Positions 31,839 to 44,534 of a DNA stretch of 64,000 nt are shown here, piece after piece (positions within the stretch are counted from its first letter, which is position 1; every line of letters begins with the position of its first letter). Made by a program: the position numbers and the translations under genes. The stretch spans positions 13,831,608-13,895,607 of the forward strand of contig NC_023750.2 in NCBI RefSeq assembly GCF_000499845.2. The letters are read 5' to 3'. The notes beneath the pieces are model-generated. The model searched no databases. It was not told where the DNA came from and was given only the letters and a program-made list of their open reading frames with translations. The stretch is from Phaseolus vulgaris. Taxonomy: Eukaryota; Streptophyta; Magnoliopsida; Fabales; Fabaceae.

Positions 31839-31987
31839 GACAGCAGAAAAAGATGCAAAGAAGACTCACACAAGGAGAGCAAGAGTTCTTGCAAGAGATG
31901 GCTTAATTGATTGTTCTTGTGAGAGAGAACAACTGCAACAGAATTTAAAGAAACACAGAACCAAACTGCATTCAATGATGTGAGTGG

Positions 31988-32188
31988 GTTTCACTTAGTT
32001 TGAAAAACACTTTCAATTAAAAGGTTTGAGAATGCTTAAGCTTTGGATTCAATCAAGAGTGGATTTAACACAGATAATCTACCCCAGATCCTATTCTAAA
32101 ACACATCAGCAACAACAAGCACATCTTGCCTTCCATCAACCTTCAAAGGGTTTGGATTCTTCAAAGCTTGAACACACTTGATTCAACA
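31988..32188 (-). repeat. Truncated 5' LTR of element F
   Basis: About 200 bp matching 28903-29105, the start of the LTR in element orientation. It ends TTGATTCAACA and is followed by CAACA. The inner end joins non-LTR sequence at the shared word TTTCACTTAG. Confidence 0.85.
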
Positions 32189-32193
32189 CAACA

Positions 32194-32570
32194 TACTTCG
32201 ATCCAGTTACTGCAGTCCATACCTCATGAGTAATCTCCATATCCACACCTTTGATATGAGAAACAAGGTTGTTGTCAACAAACTTCAAGTTGGTGTAGAA
32301 AACCCGAATAAGATTAGGATAAATGTTCCCTTTCATCTCCAAGAACCTCTTCAGCAGTTATTCCTTGAGAAAATTTCGCACACCATCTAACTTTTGACTT
32401 TTCAGCCAGCTGAAAGAGACAACTTTTGAGTTGTTTATCACTTTTCTACTTGTTTCAAAGCGATATTTTTTAATCAGCTCATTGTCTCCTGAAAACCAGC
32501 CTTCAAGATGCCCTCCTGATCTTATAGCCCTGGTTTTGATCCCTTTTTATGATGGAGGAGTGGAATCCAT
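32194..32570 (-). pseudogene. ORF2 of element D, N-terminal part
   Basis: It starts at the ATG at 32570 (MDSTPPS) and runs through WFSGDNELIKKYRF and NIYPNLIRVFYTNLKF to AVTGSKYV, where element F cuts it. Stops are visible early (after MDSTPPS) and near 32365 (after LKE). It corresponds to about residues 1-125 of element B ORF2. Confidence 0.8.
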
Positions 32571-32741
32571 AGTGACAGTAATAGAAAAAATGGAAACACA
32601 ATTAATTTTGAGCTGCAGCAAGAGATGTGTCAATTGGTTGTTTTTGTGTAGGAAAACAACTGCATAAGGTTTTATAACAGCACAAAAACCCTCTTTGATC
32701 ATTTGGTTGCAATGGGTTTCAGTCTTCAAGAAGAGGAATCT
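32571..32741 (-). other. Element D spacer left of the H insertion
   Basis: 171 bp upstream of ORF2 on the minus strand. It ends with AATCT, the left copy of the element H target duplication. Confidence 0.7.
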
Positions 32742-33768
32742 TGATGTGATTCCACTAGCACAATTAGAATGATTCTTGACATTCTTAGGAATCATCTTGA
32801 GTTGGTTATGAGATAGGCACTTTATCATAGAATTTCATCAAGGTTCTATGAACAAAAACTCACCAAAACTAGTGCCAAAACACAAACTCATATGCAAGTT
32901 CCACATATTGTCAAATTGAACCAATTGAATTGAAAGAAAATGCAAAGGCACTGATTAAACAACACAAAAACTAAATTGCACCGAACAAAAGACTTGAATT
33001 GAAGAAGAAAGGATGAAGAACAGCCAAGAAAAAAAAGCACCGAAGCAAAACTAACACAAGCTGAAAATACCAAACAGAATTTCAAAGGAGGCAAGCTAAG
33101 ACATGAACAATTAAAGAGAAGGAAGGAAGGAGAAGAGAAAGCTCATGAAGATGGAGGAATGGTTGGATGATCACGCCACTAGGAGGACGGAGACTCCAAG
33201 ATAAGTGTGCAAGCCGCCACTTGAGGTAACCATGGAACCATCAAGATAAGACTAGTGAAGAAGGCACAAAGCTCTCCAATGCTCTCTCAAAAATTGAGTA
33301 TAGTTTCTCTAATTAAAATTCAAATCTGAAATGTACAAGGGCAGCACCTTAATTTATAGCCTAGAGGTGCTGAAATGCAAGCTAAAAGAATTCAAAATTC
33401 CCTCCTAAATTCAAATGCAACCGGCGCCAACTAAGGTCATGGAGAAGGTGTGACCCTCTTTCTCACTTTGGCACCTCCCTAGTTACTCCTACACCTGTCT
33501 AGTAACGCACCCCCCTCTAATACTCCTAACTAAGGACCTAAAGATGCTTTAACAAAAGAGGTTTCTAATGTTTCTCTCTTAAGCATCTTCGTACAAAGAA
33601 ATTACAAAAAGAGAAAATAAACGTCCCTTAGCTCCTAAAGCTTTGAACATGCTTCTTGTAAGCCTTTGAGGTGAGCTTTGACCTCTATGGGCGTCCTCCA
33701 CTTGAGCCTCAACCTATTCTTGCTCTTGATGATTGGCCTCCATGTCTACTAGAGCTTGATCTCCATCA
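32742..33768 (-). repeat. 3' LTR of element H
   Basis: In plus coordinates TGATGTGATTCC...GATCTCCATCA. The element-start end (33768 downward) still encodes [17 protein letters not shown], continuing the pol frame. Confidence 0.92.
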
Positions 33769-36700
33769 TACTCCCCAAGTTGGAGAGAATTCGACCACGA
33801 ATTCTGGAGACCTACAGAAAAAGGAGTTAGATCGTTGACATTAAAAGTATGACTACCTAAGAATGTATCAGGCATATCTAACTCATAAGCATTGTCATTA
33901 ATCCTCTTGAGGATTTGGAAAGGTCCATCCCCACGAGGCATTAGTTTGGACTTCCTTTGAGTAGGAAAATGATCCTTCCTCTAGTGAAGCCAAACCCAAT
34001 CGCCCTCATCAAACAACAATGCTTTTCTCAATTCTCTTCTTGATGTCTTTATGCAAATTTTTCACAAAAGAAGCTTTTTCATCCCCATCTTTGCAAAAGA
34101 CATCTCCAAGAAGGGGAATAGGAAGAAGATCAAGAGGTGTTAAGGGGTTAAACCCATAGACAACCTCAAAAGGAGAATGTGAGGTGGTAGAATTTACTAC
34201 ACGATTATATGCAAACTCAACATGGGGTAGTAAATTCTCCTACACTCTAGGATTCCCCGAAATAAAACATCTCAATAGTTGTCCCAAAGTTCTACTCACC
34301 ACCTCGGTTTGACCATCAGTTTGTGGGTGGCAAGTGGTAGAAAATAAAAGCTTAGTCCCAAGCTTGCCCCACAAGGTCTTCCAAAAGTGACTCAAGAACT
34401 TGGGATCTCTATCGGACACTATAGATCTAGGGATCCCATGCAAGCGAACCACTTCTTGGAAGAAGAGGTTTGCAATGTGGCATGCATCATCCACTTTGTG
34501 GCAAGGAATAAAGTGAGCCATCTTTGAAAAACGATCCACTACCACAAAAATGGAGTCCTTTCCCTTTGATGTCTTGGGTAATCCTAAGATGAAATCCATA
34601 GATATATCAACCCAAGGCATTGAAGGGATAGGAAGAGTAGTATATAAACCATGGGGATGCATTTTAGACTTAGCTTTGCGGCAAGCTATGCATTTATCAC
34701 ACAAACTATGAACATGTTTATGCATATGAGGCCAAAAGAAATGTTCATGCAACACATCCAAAGTTTTAGCAACCCCAAAATGACCCATTAAACCCCCCTC
34801 ATGAGCTTCTCTAACAAGAGATAATCTAATAGAGCATTGAGGAACACAAAGACGTTTTCCCTTAAAAAGAAAGCCATCTTGTATAAAAAATCTTTGTGTC
34901 CTCCCTTAAGACACTCTTGATAGGTAAGAGAAAAATCAAGGTCATCATGATAAAGTTCCTTAATGTGATCAAAACCAAGATATTGAGAGCTTAAAAGATT
35001 TAGCAAAGTGTATCTTCTAGAAAGTGCATCCGCCAAAATGTTTACTTTGCCTTGCTTGTGTTTGATCACATAAGGAAATTGCTCAATGAATTCCACCCAC
35101 TTAGCATGCCTTTTGTTAAGCTTGTTTTGGCTTTTCAAATACTTAAGAGATTCATGATCACTATGTATCACAAACTCTTTGGGAAAAAGATAGTGTTGCC
35201 AAGTAAACAAAGCCCTAACAAGTGCATATAATTCTTTATCATAAGTGGAATAATTGAGATGACTTCCCTTCAATTTCTCACTAAAATAGGCTATGGGGTG
35301 GCCCTCTTGAAGGAGAACAACCACAATACCTATGCTTGAAGCATCACACTCTATCTCAAATGTCTTAGTGAAATTAGGAAGGGCCAAGATGGGAGCATTA
35401 GTCAATTTTTCTTTCAAAGTTTCAAAAGTTTTTTGTTGTGCTTCTCCCCATTGAAAGACCACATCCTTTTTCACTATGTCATTGAGAGGTGCGGCAATGG
35501 TACCAAATTTTGGGACAAATCTTCTATAGAAAGAAGCAAGTCCATGAAACTTCAAGTTTTTCGGTGTAGGCCAATTTTGAATGGCCATCACCTTTGTTTT
35601 GTCCGCATGGACCCCTTTGCAACTCACAACAAACCCTAGGAATTTTATATGATCAAGAGCAAACATACATTTAGCAAGATTAGCATATAAATGTTCCTTC
35701 CTAAGGGTTTCTAAAACTTTCCTAACATGCAACCTATGTTCCTCCAAAGATAAGCTATAAATGAGAATGTCATCAAAGTAAACAACAACAAACTTACCAA
35801 TGAAAGGTCTAAGAACATGATGCATGAGGCGCATGAAGGTACTTGGTGCATTAGTTAAACCAAAGGGCATAACTAACCACTCATATAAACCAAAGTTGGT
35901 CTTAAAAGCCGTCTTCCATTCATCACCCGGTTTGATACGGATTTGATTGTAGCCGCTTTTAAGATCAATCTTTGAAAAGATTTTTGAACCATGTAATTCA
36001 TCCAACAAATCATCTAGTCTAGGTTTGGGATGCCTATACTTAATTGTAATGTTATTGATCTACAATCCGAACACATTCGCCATGTGCCATCCTTTTTAGG
36101 CACTAATATGATAGGCATAGCACAAGAACTCATGCTATCTTGAACCCACCCTTTCTCAATCAAAGCCTCAACTTGTTGGCGAATTTCCTTGGTTTCACTT
36201 GGATTGGTCCTATATGCTGGACGGTTTGGTAAAGAAGAGCCCGGTATCAAATCAATTTGGTGCTCCATTCCTCTCAAAGGTGGAAGTCCTTTTGGAGGAT
36301 CATGAAACACATCTTGAAACTCTTCTACCAAATTTTCCAAGCAATGAGGACTATCAACAAGTGATTCTACTCTAAGAGTTCTAGGGATGGCTAAGAAAAG
36401 AGGATGATGAGCCACTATTTCCCTTTCAATTTCATGCCTAGACACAAGGAGTGTAGGCTTAGAACTCTTATCTTTTTTATCTTTTTCACTCTCCCTTTTT
36501 TTCTTCATTATGACTTGGTCCTCATGGACTTCTCTAGGAGAGGGAGATTTTAAAGTAACCTTGTGACCATGGAATTCAAAAGAAAGTTTGTTGGTAAAGC
36601 CATCATGTAAAACTTTTCTATCAAATTGCCAAGGCCTTCCCAAAAGAACATGAGTGGCTTCCATGGGCACAACATCACATAATACCTCATCTTTGTATTT

Positions 36701-38149
36701 TCCAATTGAGAAATGGATGAGGACTTGTTCATTTACAACTATTTCTCCTACTTCACTAAGCCATTGTAATTTGTAGGGCTTTGTATGAGAGATAGTAGGA
36801 AATCCAAACTTATCTACTACTCTTGTACTGGCCACATTTGCACAACTACCCCCATCCACTATCAAAGAGCAAATGTTGTTTTGAATAAGACATCTTGTAT
36901 GGAAAATATTTTCCCTTTGGCTTTCATCAAAAGGTTGTGAAACTTGGCCAAGAAGTCTTCTCACAACTAACAAATCCCCTTCAAGTGGACATTCACTCTC
37001 TTCCTCACTAGATGCACTAGAATGCAATGAATGCTTAGGAGAATCCGAATCATGCTCACTCACTACAATGCCTTCATGCATGTACATACTTCGTTTAGAA
37101 GGGCAATTAGCAGCTATATGACCATAACCCATACATTTAAAACATTTAGTATTAGACGTTCTAGAGGGTGATTTAGGCCTAGAAGTAGATGGCTTAGTTT
37201 CCTTGGGTTTGAAAGAAGAATCTTTGGAAGGAAATTTAGAAAAAGACTTTTTGTTTCTCCAATACTTGTTGTAGTAACCATCATTGGAAGCATTTTTTAA
37301 AGAATTTTTCTTAGCAAGTTGGGCTTCCACCTTCATTGCAAGATGAACTAAGGAATCCAATGATGAATACTCTTGTAACTCAACAATGTCTTGAATATCC
37401 TTCCTAAGACCACTCACAAACCTAGCAATCATAGCTTCCTCACTTTCTTCTAATTCAATTTTAAGCACAAGCGTCTCTAGCTCCTTATAATATTCATCCA
37501 CATTTAGCGTGCCTTGTTGAAACCGTTGGAGTCTCAACATGAGGTCTTTCCTAAAATGTGGGGGCACAAATCTAGCGCGCATGTGATCCTTTAAAGAGTT
37601 CCAAGAGTCCACGGGAGGACCCTTGTGATAGATAATGTCCTTTACAACACCATGCCACCATTTCATGGCATAATCACTAAATTCTAAGGTGGCTAGCTTA
37701 AGCTTATGCTCATCTTGGATCTCATGGATCTCAAATATTTGTTCACACTTAGCCTCCCAATCTAAATATACATTAGGATCACTAGAGCCATTAAAACAAG
37801 GAAGCTTGACCGAAGGTTGTCTAGACTTTGCATCTTGGTATAAGCCATTTCCATAGTGATGTCTCTCCCCTTGGTTGTGATGTCTATGTCCATGAAATTT
37901 GGGTGGAGTTCTCCTTCTCCTATGGTCTTCTTCACGGCCAAAATCATTTGAAGAAGCTCTTGTTGAAGGTCCATGTGAATGATGCCCATCATGGATAGAA
38001 GGAGATGGCCTAGCTTGTTGCACCTCCATCTTTTGCAATTTCTCTTCCAAACGCCTAATTGTACGTTGTGCTTCATGTAATTCACCAAGGACCGAAGCTT
38101 TGGAAGGAGAATGTTGCTTGTAAGATGCATCACTTGAAAATCCAGCCAT
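33714..38149 (-). pseudogene. Gag-Pol of element H, frameshifted
   Basis: The likely start is the ATG at 38149 (MAGFSSDASYK). Gag has a coiled-coil N-terminus, a Gag domain around NVYLDWEAKCEQIF, and a CCHC knuckle CFKCMGYGHIAANC near residue 345. Protease follows with LIVDGGSCANVAS. Reverse transcriptase starts in this frame and continues after a shift near 36011 with [13 protein letters not shown] and the catalytic YFDD. RNase H has FEIECDASS and HSDHESL. Another shift near 34850 precedes integrase ([26 protein letters not shown]), which stops at 34240. The C-terminal [20 protein letters not shown] block is read at 33714-33941 and enters the LTR. At least three breaks make it non-functional. 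Confidence 0.86.
33769..33779 (-). other. Polypurine tract of element H, inside the coding frame
   Basis: On the minus strand CTTGGGGAGTA directly precedes the LTR start TGATGGAGATC. The same bases encode LGEYDGDQ in the pol frame, so the priming site is also coding sequence. Confidence 0.75.
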
Positions 38150-40459
38150 TTGCAAATAAAAAACAGCAAACACACAAAAACAGCAAACAAGTCAAGAAAC
38201 AAAATTAGCAAAAACAGTGAGTTTGGCAATGAAATTGCCGAAGTGAATTTGGTCAGAAAAATAGGTCACTCTTAAAGAAATAATGTCCTTGCACCAATCT
38301 GATCTTGAGGTCTTGGAATCCTCAAATGAAATATGTCAAAGCAAGGCACACCAATCTCAAAGCCAACCACAACAAAACCAATGAAGTAATAAAGACAAAC
38401 AAGAAAAAGTATAAGCAAAGAAAGGCTAGAACAAAAGGAATACTAGATGTGATCCGGTCGGTCATCGGTAGTCGATGACGTCAGCAGCAGATAACCACGT
38501 GGACCACTCGCAGGGCGACACGTGGATCAGGTGCAGAGGAATTAGGGAGGAGATCACCCGGTATGGTGATCGGTGGTCAGTAACCGAGTGACCACCGACA
38601 GATCAGCTCCAAGATAAACACCCCGGGGGAGAACGCGAGAAGCAATAGAGCACCGATCAGTCATCGGGTGCATGGTCATCGGGGTTTCGTGTTACACGCA
38701 GTTAAACTGGGACTGAGATTCCCAGCGAGAGCGTTTCGCATGGACCTCGCATGATCATACCTCAGAGAAAGAAGAGCTCCTCGCCGGTATAACCGTGCAC
38801 GAGAGTGGCCTGAGGGAGTTAGTAAACCAGTCGGTGATTGGTGACTCTCTCAACCCATTACGTGCATGACATCGTGAAGGGGGAATCGGGTATGCAGAGA
38901 GCAGTGCTTGGTGACTGTGCCTAGTCCAGCCACACCTGGCGTTCTCCTGGGAATGTGCGATTCACCCAGATGGAAGAAATGCGCTAAGTTACTCCGCAAG
39001 GGAATAACATAGGCGCGCAAAGAGATGCGCTAGAACCCTTCAGGTAGTGGCACATGTGCGGTTAGATGTGAGTTGCATGCCTCCACGTGTCACTGTCTGA
39101 GAGGGGCGCGGTCCAGATAAAGGTGCACTCCGTGTCATGAAAGGTACAGACAGAAAACACAGACACCCACGTCTTCACTGATTGTGGTACGTTTTCGCAC
39201 AAAAGCCTAACAGAATTCTGACACACGCAGAGAATAGCGTAACAGAATTCTGTTAGGCACAGACACAGAGAGAGAATAAAAAGATAGAATCATAGAGATA
39301 TACACACATTATTTTTGTTGGTGATTCTGTGACCTAACTTGAGCGTCGGAGTGCAAACGGCCGCTACCGGCGCCGTCTGTGTGTTTTGCAGGTTGCATTA
39401 GAAGTTCTCGGAGAAGGTTCTAAGAGCATTCTTGCAGATAGCACAGTTGCATAGGCGGGGTAAGGAAGCGACAAAGCAATTCCTCCTCGCTGAAGTTGGC
39501 GACAGGATCAAGATGTTTGACAAACTCAAAGATTAATGAACAAAAGACAAGCAAGAAAATTAAAGAACTCAATGAGAAAGTAGGCACACAAAAGAATACT
39601 TAAAGAAAAGCACTAGAGTAGATGAAGAAAACAAAAAATTAGCTACTGGAAAATATTTTGATGCAAACTGTGCTTGATGTTCACTGATTTAACTGGAACG
39701 ATATAAAGCGAACTGGATTATGAAACTTTAACCACAAAAACTTCAAGATCTTAGCTCCAAAATGGAACTGGAATCACTCAAAAACAGTAAGCCAATTAAT
39801 TGAGATAAATTTTTCAAAATCGCTGCCAGATTACCGTATTTTTTCGGCAGAATTGTACACTTTTTGTATTTTATTTATCACTTTTTGTGTACTTTGAATT
39901 TTTGAGTACTTCTTTTTTCTACTCTTTTTCTAACACTTTGAAGATCACAAATCCAGAATTTCAGAATTTTCCAGTGATTAAATCAATTGCAATAAGGAAA
40001 AACAGTAAGCACGTTTTCAGAAAACAGAGGAATCCTAATAGGAATGAAAAACAGAATTATGAACTAGCAAAGACATAATAGAAAATGATGTATAGGAACT
40101 TGTATAGGCCTAGAATACAAGCATGAACTCAATCTAAAACAGAAAATGCACAAAGGATCAAATATCAAACTCAGAAAATTATATGACACTAAAGCAAGAA
40201 ACAACAAAATCAATAAAAGTACTACAAGAAGTGATGACAATTATGGAAAAACAAGACTAAGACAAAACTTGTATGGATTCAAAAAGGAAAATACTCAAAC
40301 ATATGATAGGCAAAAGAAATAAAACAGCAAGAAAACTCAAATAAGCCTAAAAACAGAACCGTAAAAAAAAAAATTGCAAGAAATTAAAGAGCTCTTGAAA
40401 TTAAAGTGCAACATAACTCAAAATTTAAACAAGAACACACCTAAACTCTTGATACCACA
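38150..40459 (-). other. Leader region of element H
   Basis: Between gag and the 5' LTR: AT-rich, with only chance frames. A solo LTR occupies 38450-39510. The primer-binding site is TGGTATCAAGAGTT on the minus strand (40457-40444), two bases from the LTR end. Confidence 0.75.
38450..39510. mobile_element. Solo LTR, full length, in the leader of element H
   Basis: TGATCCGGTCGGTCATCGG...GACAGGATCA, 1061 bp, with exact duplication AGATG at 38445-38449 and 39511-39515. GC content is well above the AT-rich surroundings. It is the full-length relative of 28143-28752. The parent element's internal region is not in this window. Confidence 0.92.
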
Positions 40460-41486
40460 TGATGTGATTCCACTAGCACAATTAGAATGATTCTTGACAT
40501 TCTTAGGAATCATCTTGAGTTGGTTATGAGATAGGCACTTTAGCATAGAATTGCATCAAGGTTCTATGAACAAGAACTCACCAAAACTAGTGCCAAAACA
40601 CAAACTCATATGCAAGTTCCACATATTGTCAAATTGAACCGATTGAATTGAAAGAAAATGCAAAGGCACCGATTAAACAACCCAAAAACTAAATTGCACC
40701 GAACAAAAGACTTGAATTGAAGAAGAAAGGATGAAGAACAGCCAAGAAACAAAAGCACCGAAGCAAAACTAACACAAGTTGAAAATACCAAACAGAATTT
40801 CAAATGAGGCAAGCTAAGACATGAACAATTAAAGAGAAGGAAGGAAGGAGAAGAGAAAGCTCATGAAGATGGAGGAATGGTTGGATGATCACGCCACTAG
40901 GAGGATGGAGACTCCAAGATAAGTGTGCAAGCCGCCACTTGAGGTAACCATGGAACCATCAAGATAAGACTAGTGAAGAAGGCACAAAGCTCTCCAATGC
41001 TCTCTCAAAAATTGAGTATAGTTTCTCTAATTAAAATTCAAATCTGAAATGTACAAGGGCAGCACCTTAATTTATAGCCTAAAGGTGCTGAAATGCAAGC
41101 TAAAAGAATTCAAAATTCCCTCCTAAATTCAAATGCAACCGGCGCCAACTAAGGTCATGGAGAAGGTGTGACCCTCTTTCTCACTTTGGCACCTCCCTAG
41201 TTACTCCTACACCTGTCTACTAACGCACCCCCCTCTAATACTCCTAACTAAGGACCTAAAGATGCTTTAACAAAAGAGGTTTCTAATGTTTCCCTCTTAA
41301 GCATCTGTATACAAAGAAATTACAAAAAGAGAAAATAAACGTCCCTTAGCTCCTAAAGCTTTGAACATGCTTCTTGTAAGCCTTTGAGGTGGGCTTTGAC
41401 CTCCATGGGCGTCCTCCACTTGAGCCTCAACCTCTTCTTGCTCTTGATGATTGGCCTCCATGTCCACTTGAGCTTGATCTCCATCA
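40460..41486 (-). repeat. 5' LTR of element H
   Basis: 1027 bp, same length as the 3' LTR and nearly identical. On the minus strand CTATAAATT (41077-41069) is a plausible TATA box for the genomic transcript. Confidence 0.92.
41069..41077 (-). promoter_or_regulatory. Probable TATA box in the 5' LTR of element H
   Basis: Minus-strand CTATAAATT in the LTR, followed downstream by AAGGTGCTGCCC. It is preserved at the matching position of the 3' LTR (33352-33360). Confidence 0.45.
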
Positions 41487-41491
41487 AATCT

Positions 41492-42110
41492 GATCCAAGC
41501 TTTCACAAGAAAAACGTTAGCCCACACCAGAAAAACACATGGTCAGCACATGTGGATTTGACTAGTCATAAAGGCACTTGAATTTCCAAGATATGGACTA
41601 TATTCCTTTTATGACAAGAAGTAACTTCCTCCTGAACCAAATCAGACCCATATGACTGCTTACTGACTCATAATTCCTTTAAGATTGAAATCTGTAAAAG
41701 ATAGAATGCATAAAGAAATTAAATCAATTTTATGCAGTGTTGTCAGAGGAGAAACAATCGATTGTTTCGAGAAAACAATCAGTTGTTTTTTTGTAATAGC
41801 AACTAATTAGAAGTTTTTAAAAACTGGGAAGAATCAAAATGTAATTGCTCCACATATATCACAATTAGATGAAGATTTAACACAAATAAAGAAAATAAAA
41901 ACAAAAACAAAGAAAGCCTTATCCTTTTGTCATAGAGTCCCTTTAATGAGTCATTGTCCATGATCAAGAAAACTTCTTTTGACTTTTAAGAAGACTTAAG
42001 CTGGTACAGAATCCTTAGTTCAATTCCAGACAGAATCTTTTCCTTCCAAATGCTTGATCTGATGACTCAAGAGTCCATCCTTCTCTCAGTATTCCTACAA
42101 CACAACAAAT
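41492..42110 (-). other. Element D spacer right of the H insertion
   Basis: Non-coding inner region between gag and ORF2. It carries a motif doublet at 41752-41788 whose first copy is the perfect palindrome AAACAATCGATTGTTT. No pol motif is visible. Confidence 0.7.
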
Positions 42111-43810
42111 TCAAGCAACAAGATTTGGTCCCCTTACAAAAGTGGGTCCTTTTGTTTTATATTTATCACTGGGAACTTCAGAATCTTTGAGAATCCATCT
42201 CATAATACCTTTAGGAAAAGAATATTTCCTAATTTTACAGAATCTAACAGAGTGGCCTTTCTTCATGCAATAAAAACATGTAACAACCGGTTGTTTCGAT
42301 TTGTCAATTGGTTGTTCTTTTGTCACTTTTGGAAAAGGCTTTGAAATCCCATTTTTCTTGCTTTGAGGATTAAACTAAAAATCAGATTTTCCAAAAACAC
42401 ATTTTTGGGATGCCAAGACAGTTTCAAAGTTAGATTTACCCTTTGAAAGTTTAACAACAGTTTTAATAAGATAATGGACTTTATTTTCAAGAATTTCACA
42501 ATTTTCACAAGCTTTTGAGTGACACAAGCAAGAAGAATTCTTGTAATGCAATTCAAGTTTTTCAAGATCAGTTTTTGAATTTTTCCAATTCTTCTTCAAG
42601 TGTCTTGACTCTATTTTCAAGCCAGTTGTTCAACCCTTTCAATTGGTTGTTCAAGAGAGTCAATCGGTTAGCTTCCTCATGAGTTTCTTTAAAAGTTTTA
42701 AGCAATTAACTATAGTTTTCAACATTTAAAAAGGCATAAGAACTTACACTACTTGAATCATCTTCTCTCTTTGCCATCAAACACAGATTGACTTCTTCAT
42801 CTTCACTTGATGCAGAGCTTGATGAAGAGACTTCATTTTCATCCTAAGCAATGTAGGCCTTTTTTTATTTCCCTTTCTTTTCCTTCTTGCTTGACTTCTT
42901 TTCCTTGCCTTCTTTATTTGGGCATTCAGCTTTCATATGCCCATGTTCTCCACAACCAAAAAAGTATAATTGTTAGGATTAAAATCACTAGTTTTCTTGT
43001 TTCCATACCTTTCTTTGTTGGATTCCTTGTTGTGGTTTCTCTTCAAGAATTTGTTGAACTTTTTGGAAAGCAAACTAAGAGTTCCTCCCTCACTTTCATC
43101 ACTTGAGTTTTGCTTATTTTAGTTCTTGGCAGCTTTCAAGGCTATGTTCCTTGCATCCTTGTCTTCACTTTCTTGAACATTGAGTCTATTCATCTCCAAC
43201 TCATGTTCTCTAAGCTTTCCAAACAAATAGGTTGTGGTTAAGGATGTCAAATCTTTAGACTCAGAGATGGCGGTAACTTTTGGTTCCTAAGATCTATCAA
43301 GACACTTTAGAATCTTGATGTTCCACTCCTCCTTGTCAAAGATTTTTCCAAGACTCATTAGATGATTGACTATGTGGGTGAATCTCTTTTGAACTTCAGC
43401 AATTGATTCTCCTTTGAGAATTCTGAACATTTCATACTCTTATATTAGAGTATGTTTCCTTGCCCTTTTCACATCATTTGTCCCTTCATGGGTGACCTCT
43501 AGAGTATCCCACATTTCCTTAGTCGATGCACATTGTGAGATCCTGAAAAATTCATCAGAGTTCAAAGCAGAGACTATGATATTCTTGGCAATGCAATCAA
43601 ACTTGGCCTTTTTATTTTCAGCCTCAGTCTATTGGGACCAAGGTTTTTCAATAGGGCACCTTCCTTTTCAAATATAGGAATAAAAGGGACATTTTCAATT
43701 GCATCCCAAATCCCTTTATCAAGAGATTCAACAAAGATTTTCATTCAAACCACAAAATAAAGGTGGCGTGTTAATTGAGGCACCCTCCCCAAAGGTAGTT
43801 TTTCAACCAT
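42111..43810 (-). pseudogene. Gag of element D, heavily decayed
   Basis: It starts at an ATG at 43810 near the primer-binding site, with the KLP and GGTGCC-encoded N-terminus of the family. It is broken by several frameshifts and a small deletion near 43745. Recognisable parts are the UBN2-type region, the polar Ser/Glu segment, the coiled coil (KKNWKNSKTDLEKLELHYKN), and the distal knuckle CFYCMKKGHSVRFC at 42260-42330, preceded by KQPV-type repeats from the 21-bp doublet (42281-42317). The frame ends FVRGPNLVA at 42111. It is the most degraded gag in the window, which fits D being an early insertion here. Confidence 0.8.
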
Positions 43811-43855
43811 AAAAATAGATTTAGGATCAAAAACTTGAGTAACTACAATAACTTA

Positions 43856-43870
43856 GCTCTTGTAGCCAAT
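43856..43870 (-). other. Primer-binding site of element D
   Basis: Minus-strand ATTGGCTACAAGAGC next to the LTR end, a diverged version of the site in element B. Confidence 0.65.
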
Positions 43871-44492
43871 TGTTAGAATATATGGCCTTAAACAAGAGGG
43901 GAGTGAATTGTTTATAAGAGATTTTCGAAAAATTTTGAAGGTTTAATGAAACTCAGTGAAGAAATCCATAAGAGGAATCAAGTTAGCCAAGAACACAATT
44001 TTTTTTAAAGTGAAACAAAGAAAAACAACCGGTTGTTTCTTCGATTCAATCGGTTGTTTATACCAGTAGAATTTAAAAGAGATCAGAGAAAGAGAAATGC
44101 ATACAAGCAGTTTATACTAGTTCGCTCTTACAACAAGAGCTACATCCAGTTTCCAGAAACCACTGGGTAATCCACTAAGCAATCAAACCAAATTACAAAC
44201 ACCACACACCATAGTAGTGACCTTAAACCCCTCAAGAAATACACTACCTTTGGCAAAGCACACCAAGAGTATTGATCTTGAACATCTCAAGAACACACAA
44301 CACTCCTTTGCAATACAAAAGATTGAGAAAAGGATTACACCTGATCAAAGTATAAATGAAAAGAATACAATTGCAATCCTATTCCACTCTCACTTGAAAA
44401 TCCAAAGCTTGATGTGAATCTTGAAAACTTGAGATCAAATATGTCAAACTGAATTTCTCAAAACTGTTTCTCACTCTTCAGAAACATATAAC

Positions 44493-44534
<42 letters not shown>

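Larger units (their letters stand above)
27364..32188 (-). mobile_element. Element F: internally deleted SIRE-like element with ORF2
   Basis: The target-site duplication CAACA is exact (27359-27363 and 32189-32193); joining the flanks restores the ORF2 reading frame of element D. The 3' LTR is at 27364-29105 (with a nested insertion), followed in plus coordinates by the polypurine tract, a nested solo LTR (29330-30477), ORF2 (30639-31838) and only about 200 bp of 5' LTR (31988-32188). Most of the 5' LTR, the primer-binding site and gag are missing, so the copy is immobile. The deletion joins the LTR to sequence about 150 bp upstream of ORF2. Confidence 0.9.
32742..41486 (-). mobile_element. 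Element H: Ty3/gypsy chromovirus-type retrotransposon (CRM-like?)
   Basis: A minus-strand element of 8745 bp with two LTRs of exactly 1027 bp (32742-33768 and 40460-41486) and exact target duplication AATCT (32737-32741 and 41487-41491). Inside are a methionine-type primer-binding site, a long leader holding a solo LTR, a gag-pol region with frameshifts, and a polypurine tract embedded in the coding frame. The frame runs into the 3' LTR, a trait described for centromeric CRM chromoviruses. I see no canonical chromodomain. LTR similarity is high, so it is among the younger insertions here. Confidence 0.9.

Noticed and set aside
34240..34788. Element H integrase as an intact gene
   Set aside because: The frame covers the catalytic core only, bordered by a frameshift upstream and a premature stop downstream, so it is listed as part of a pseudogene.
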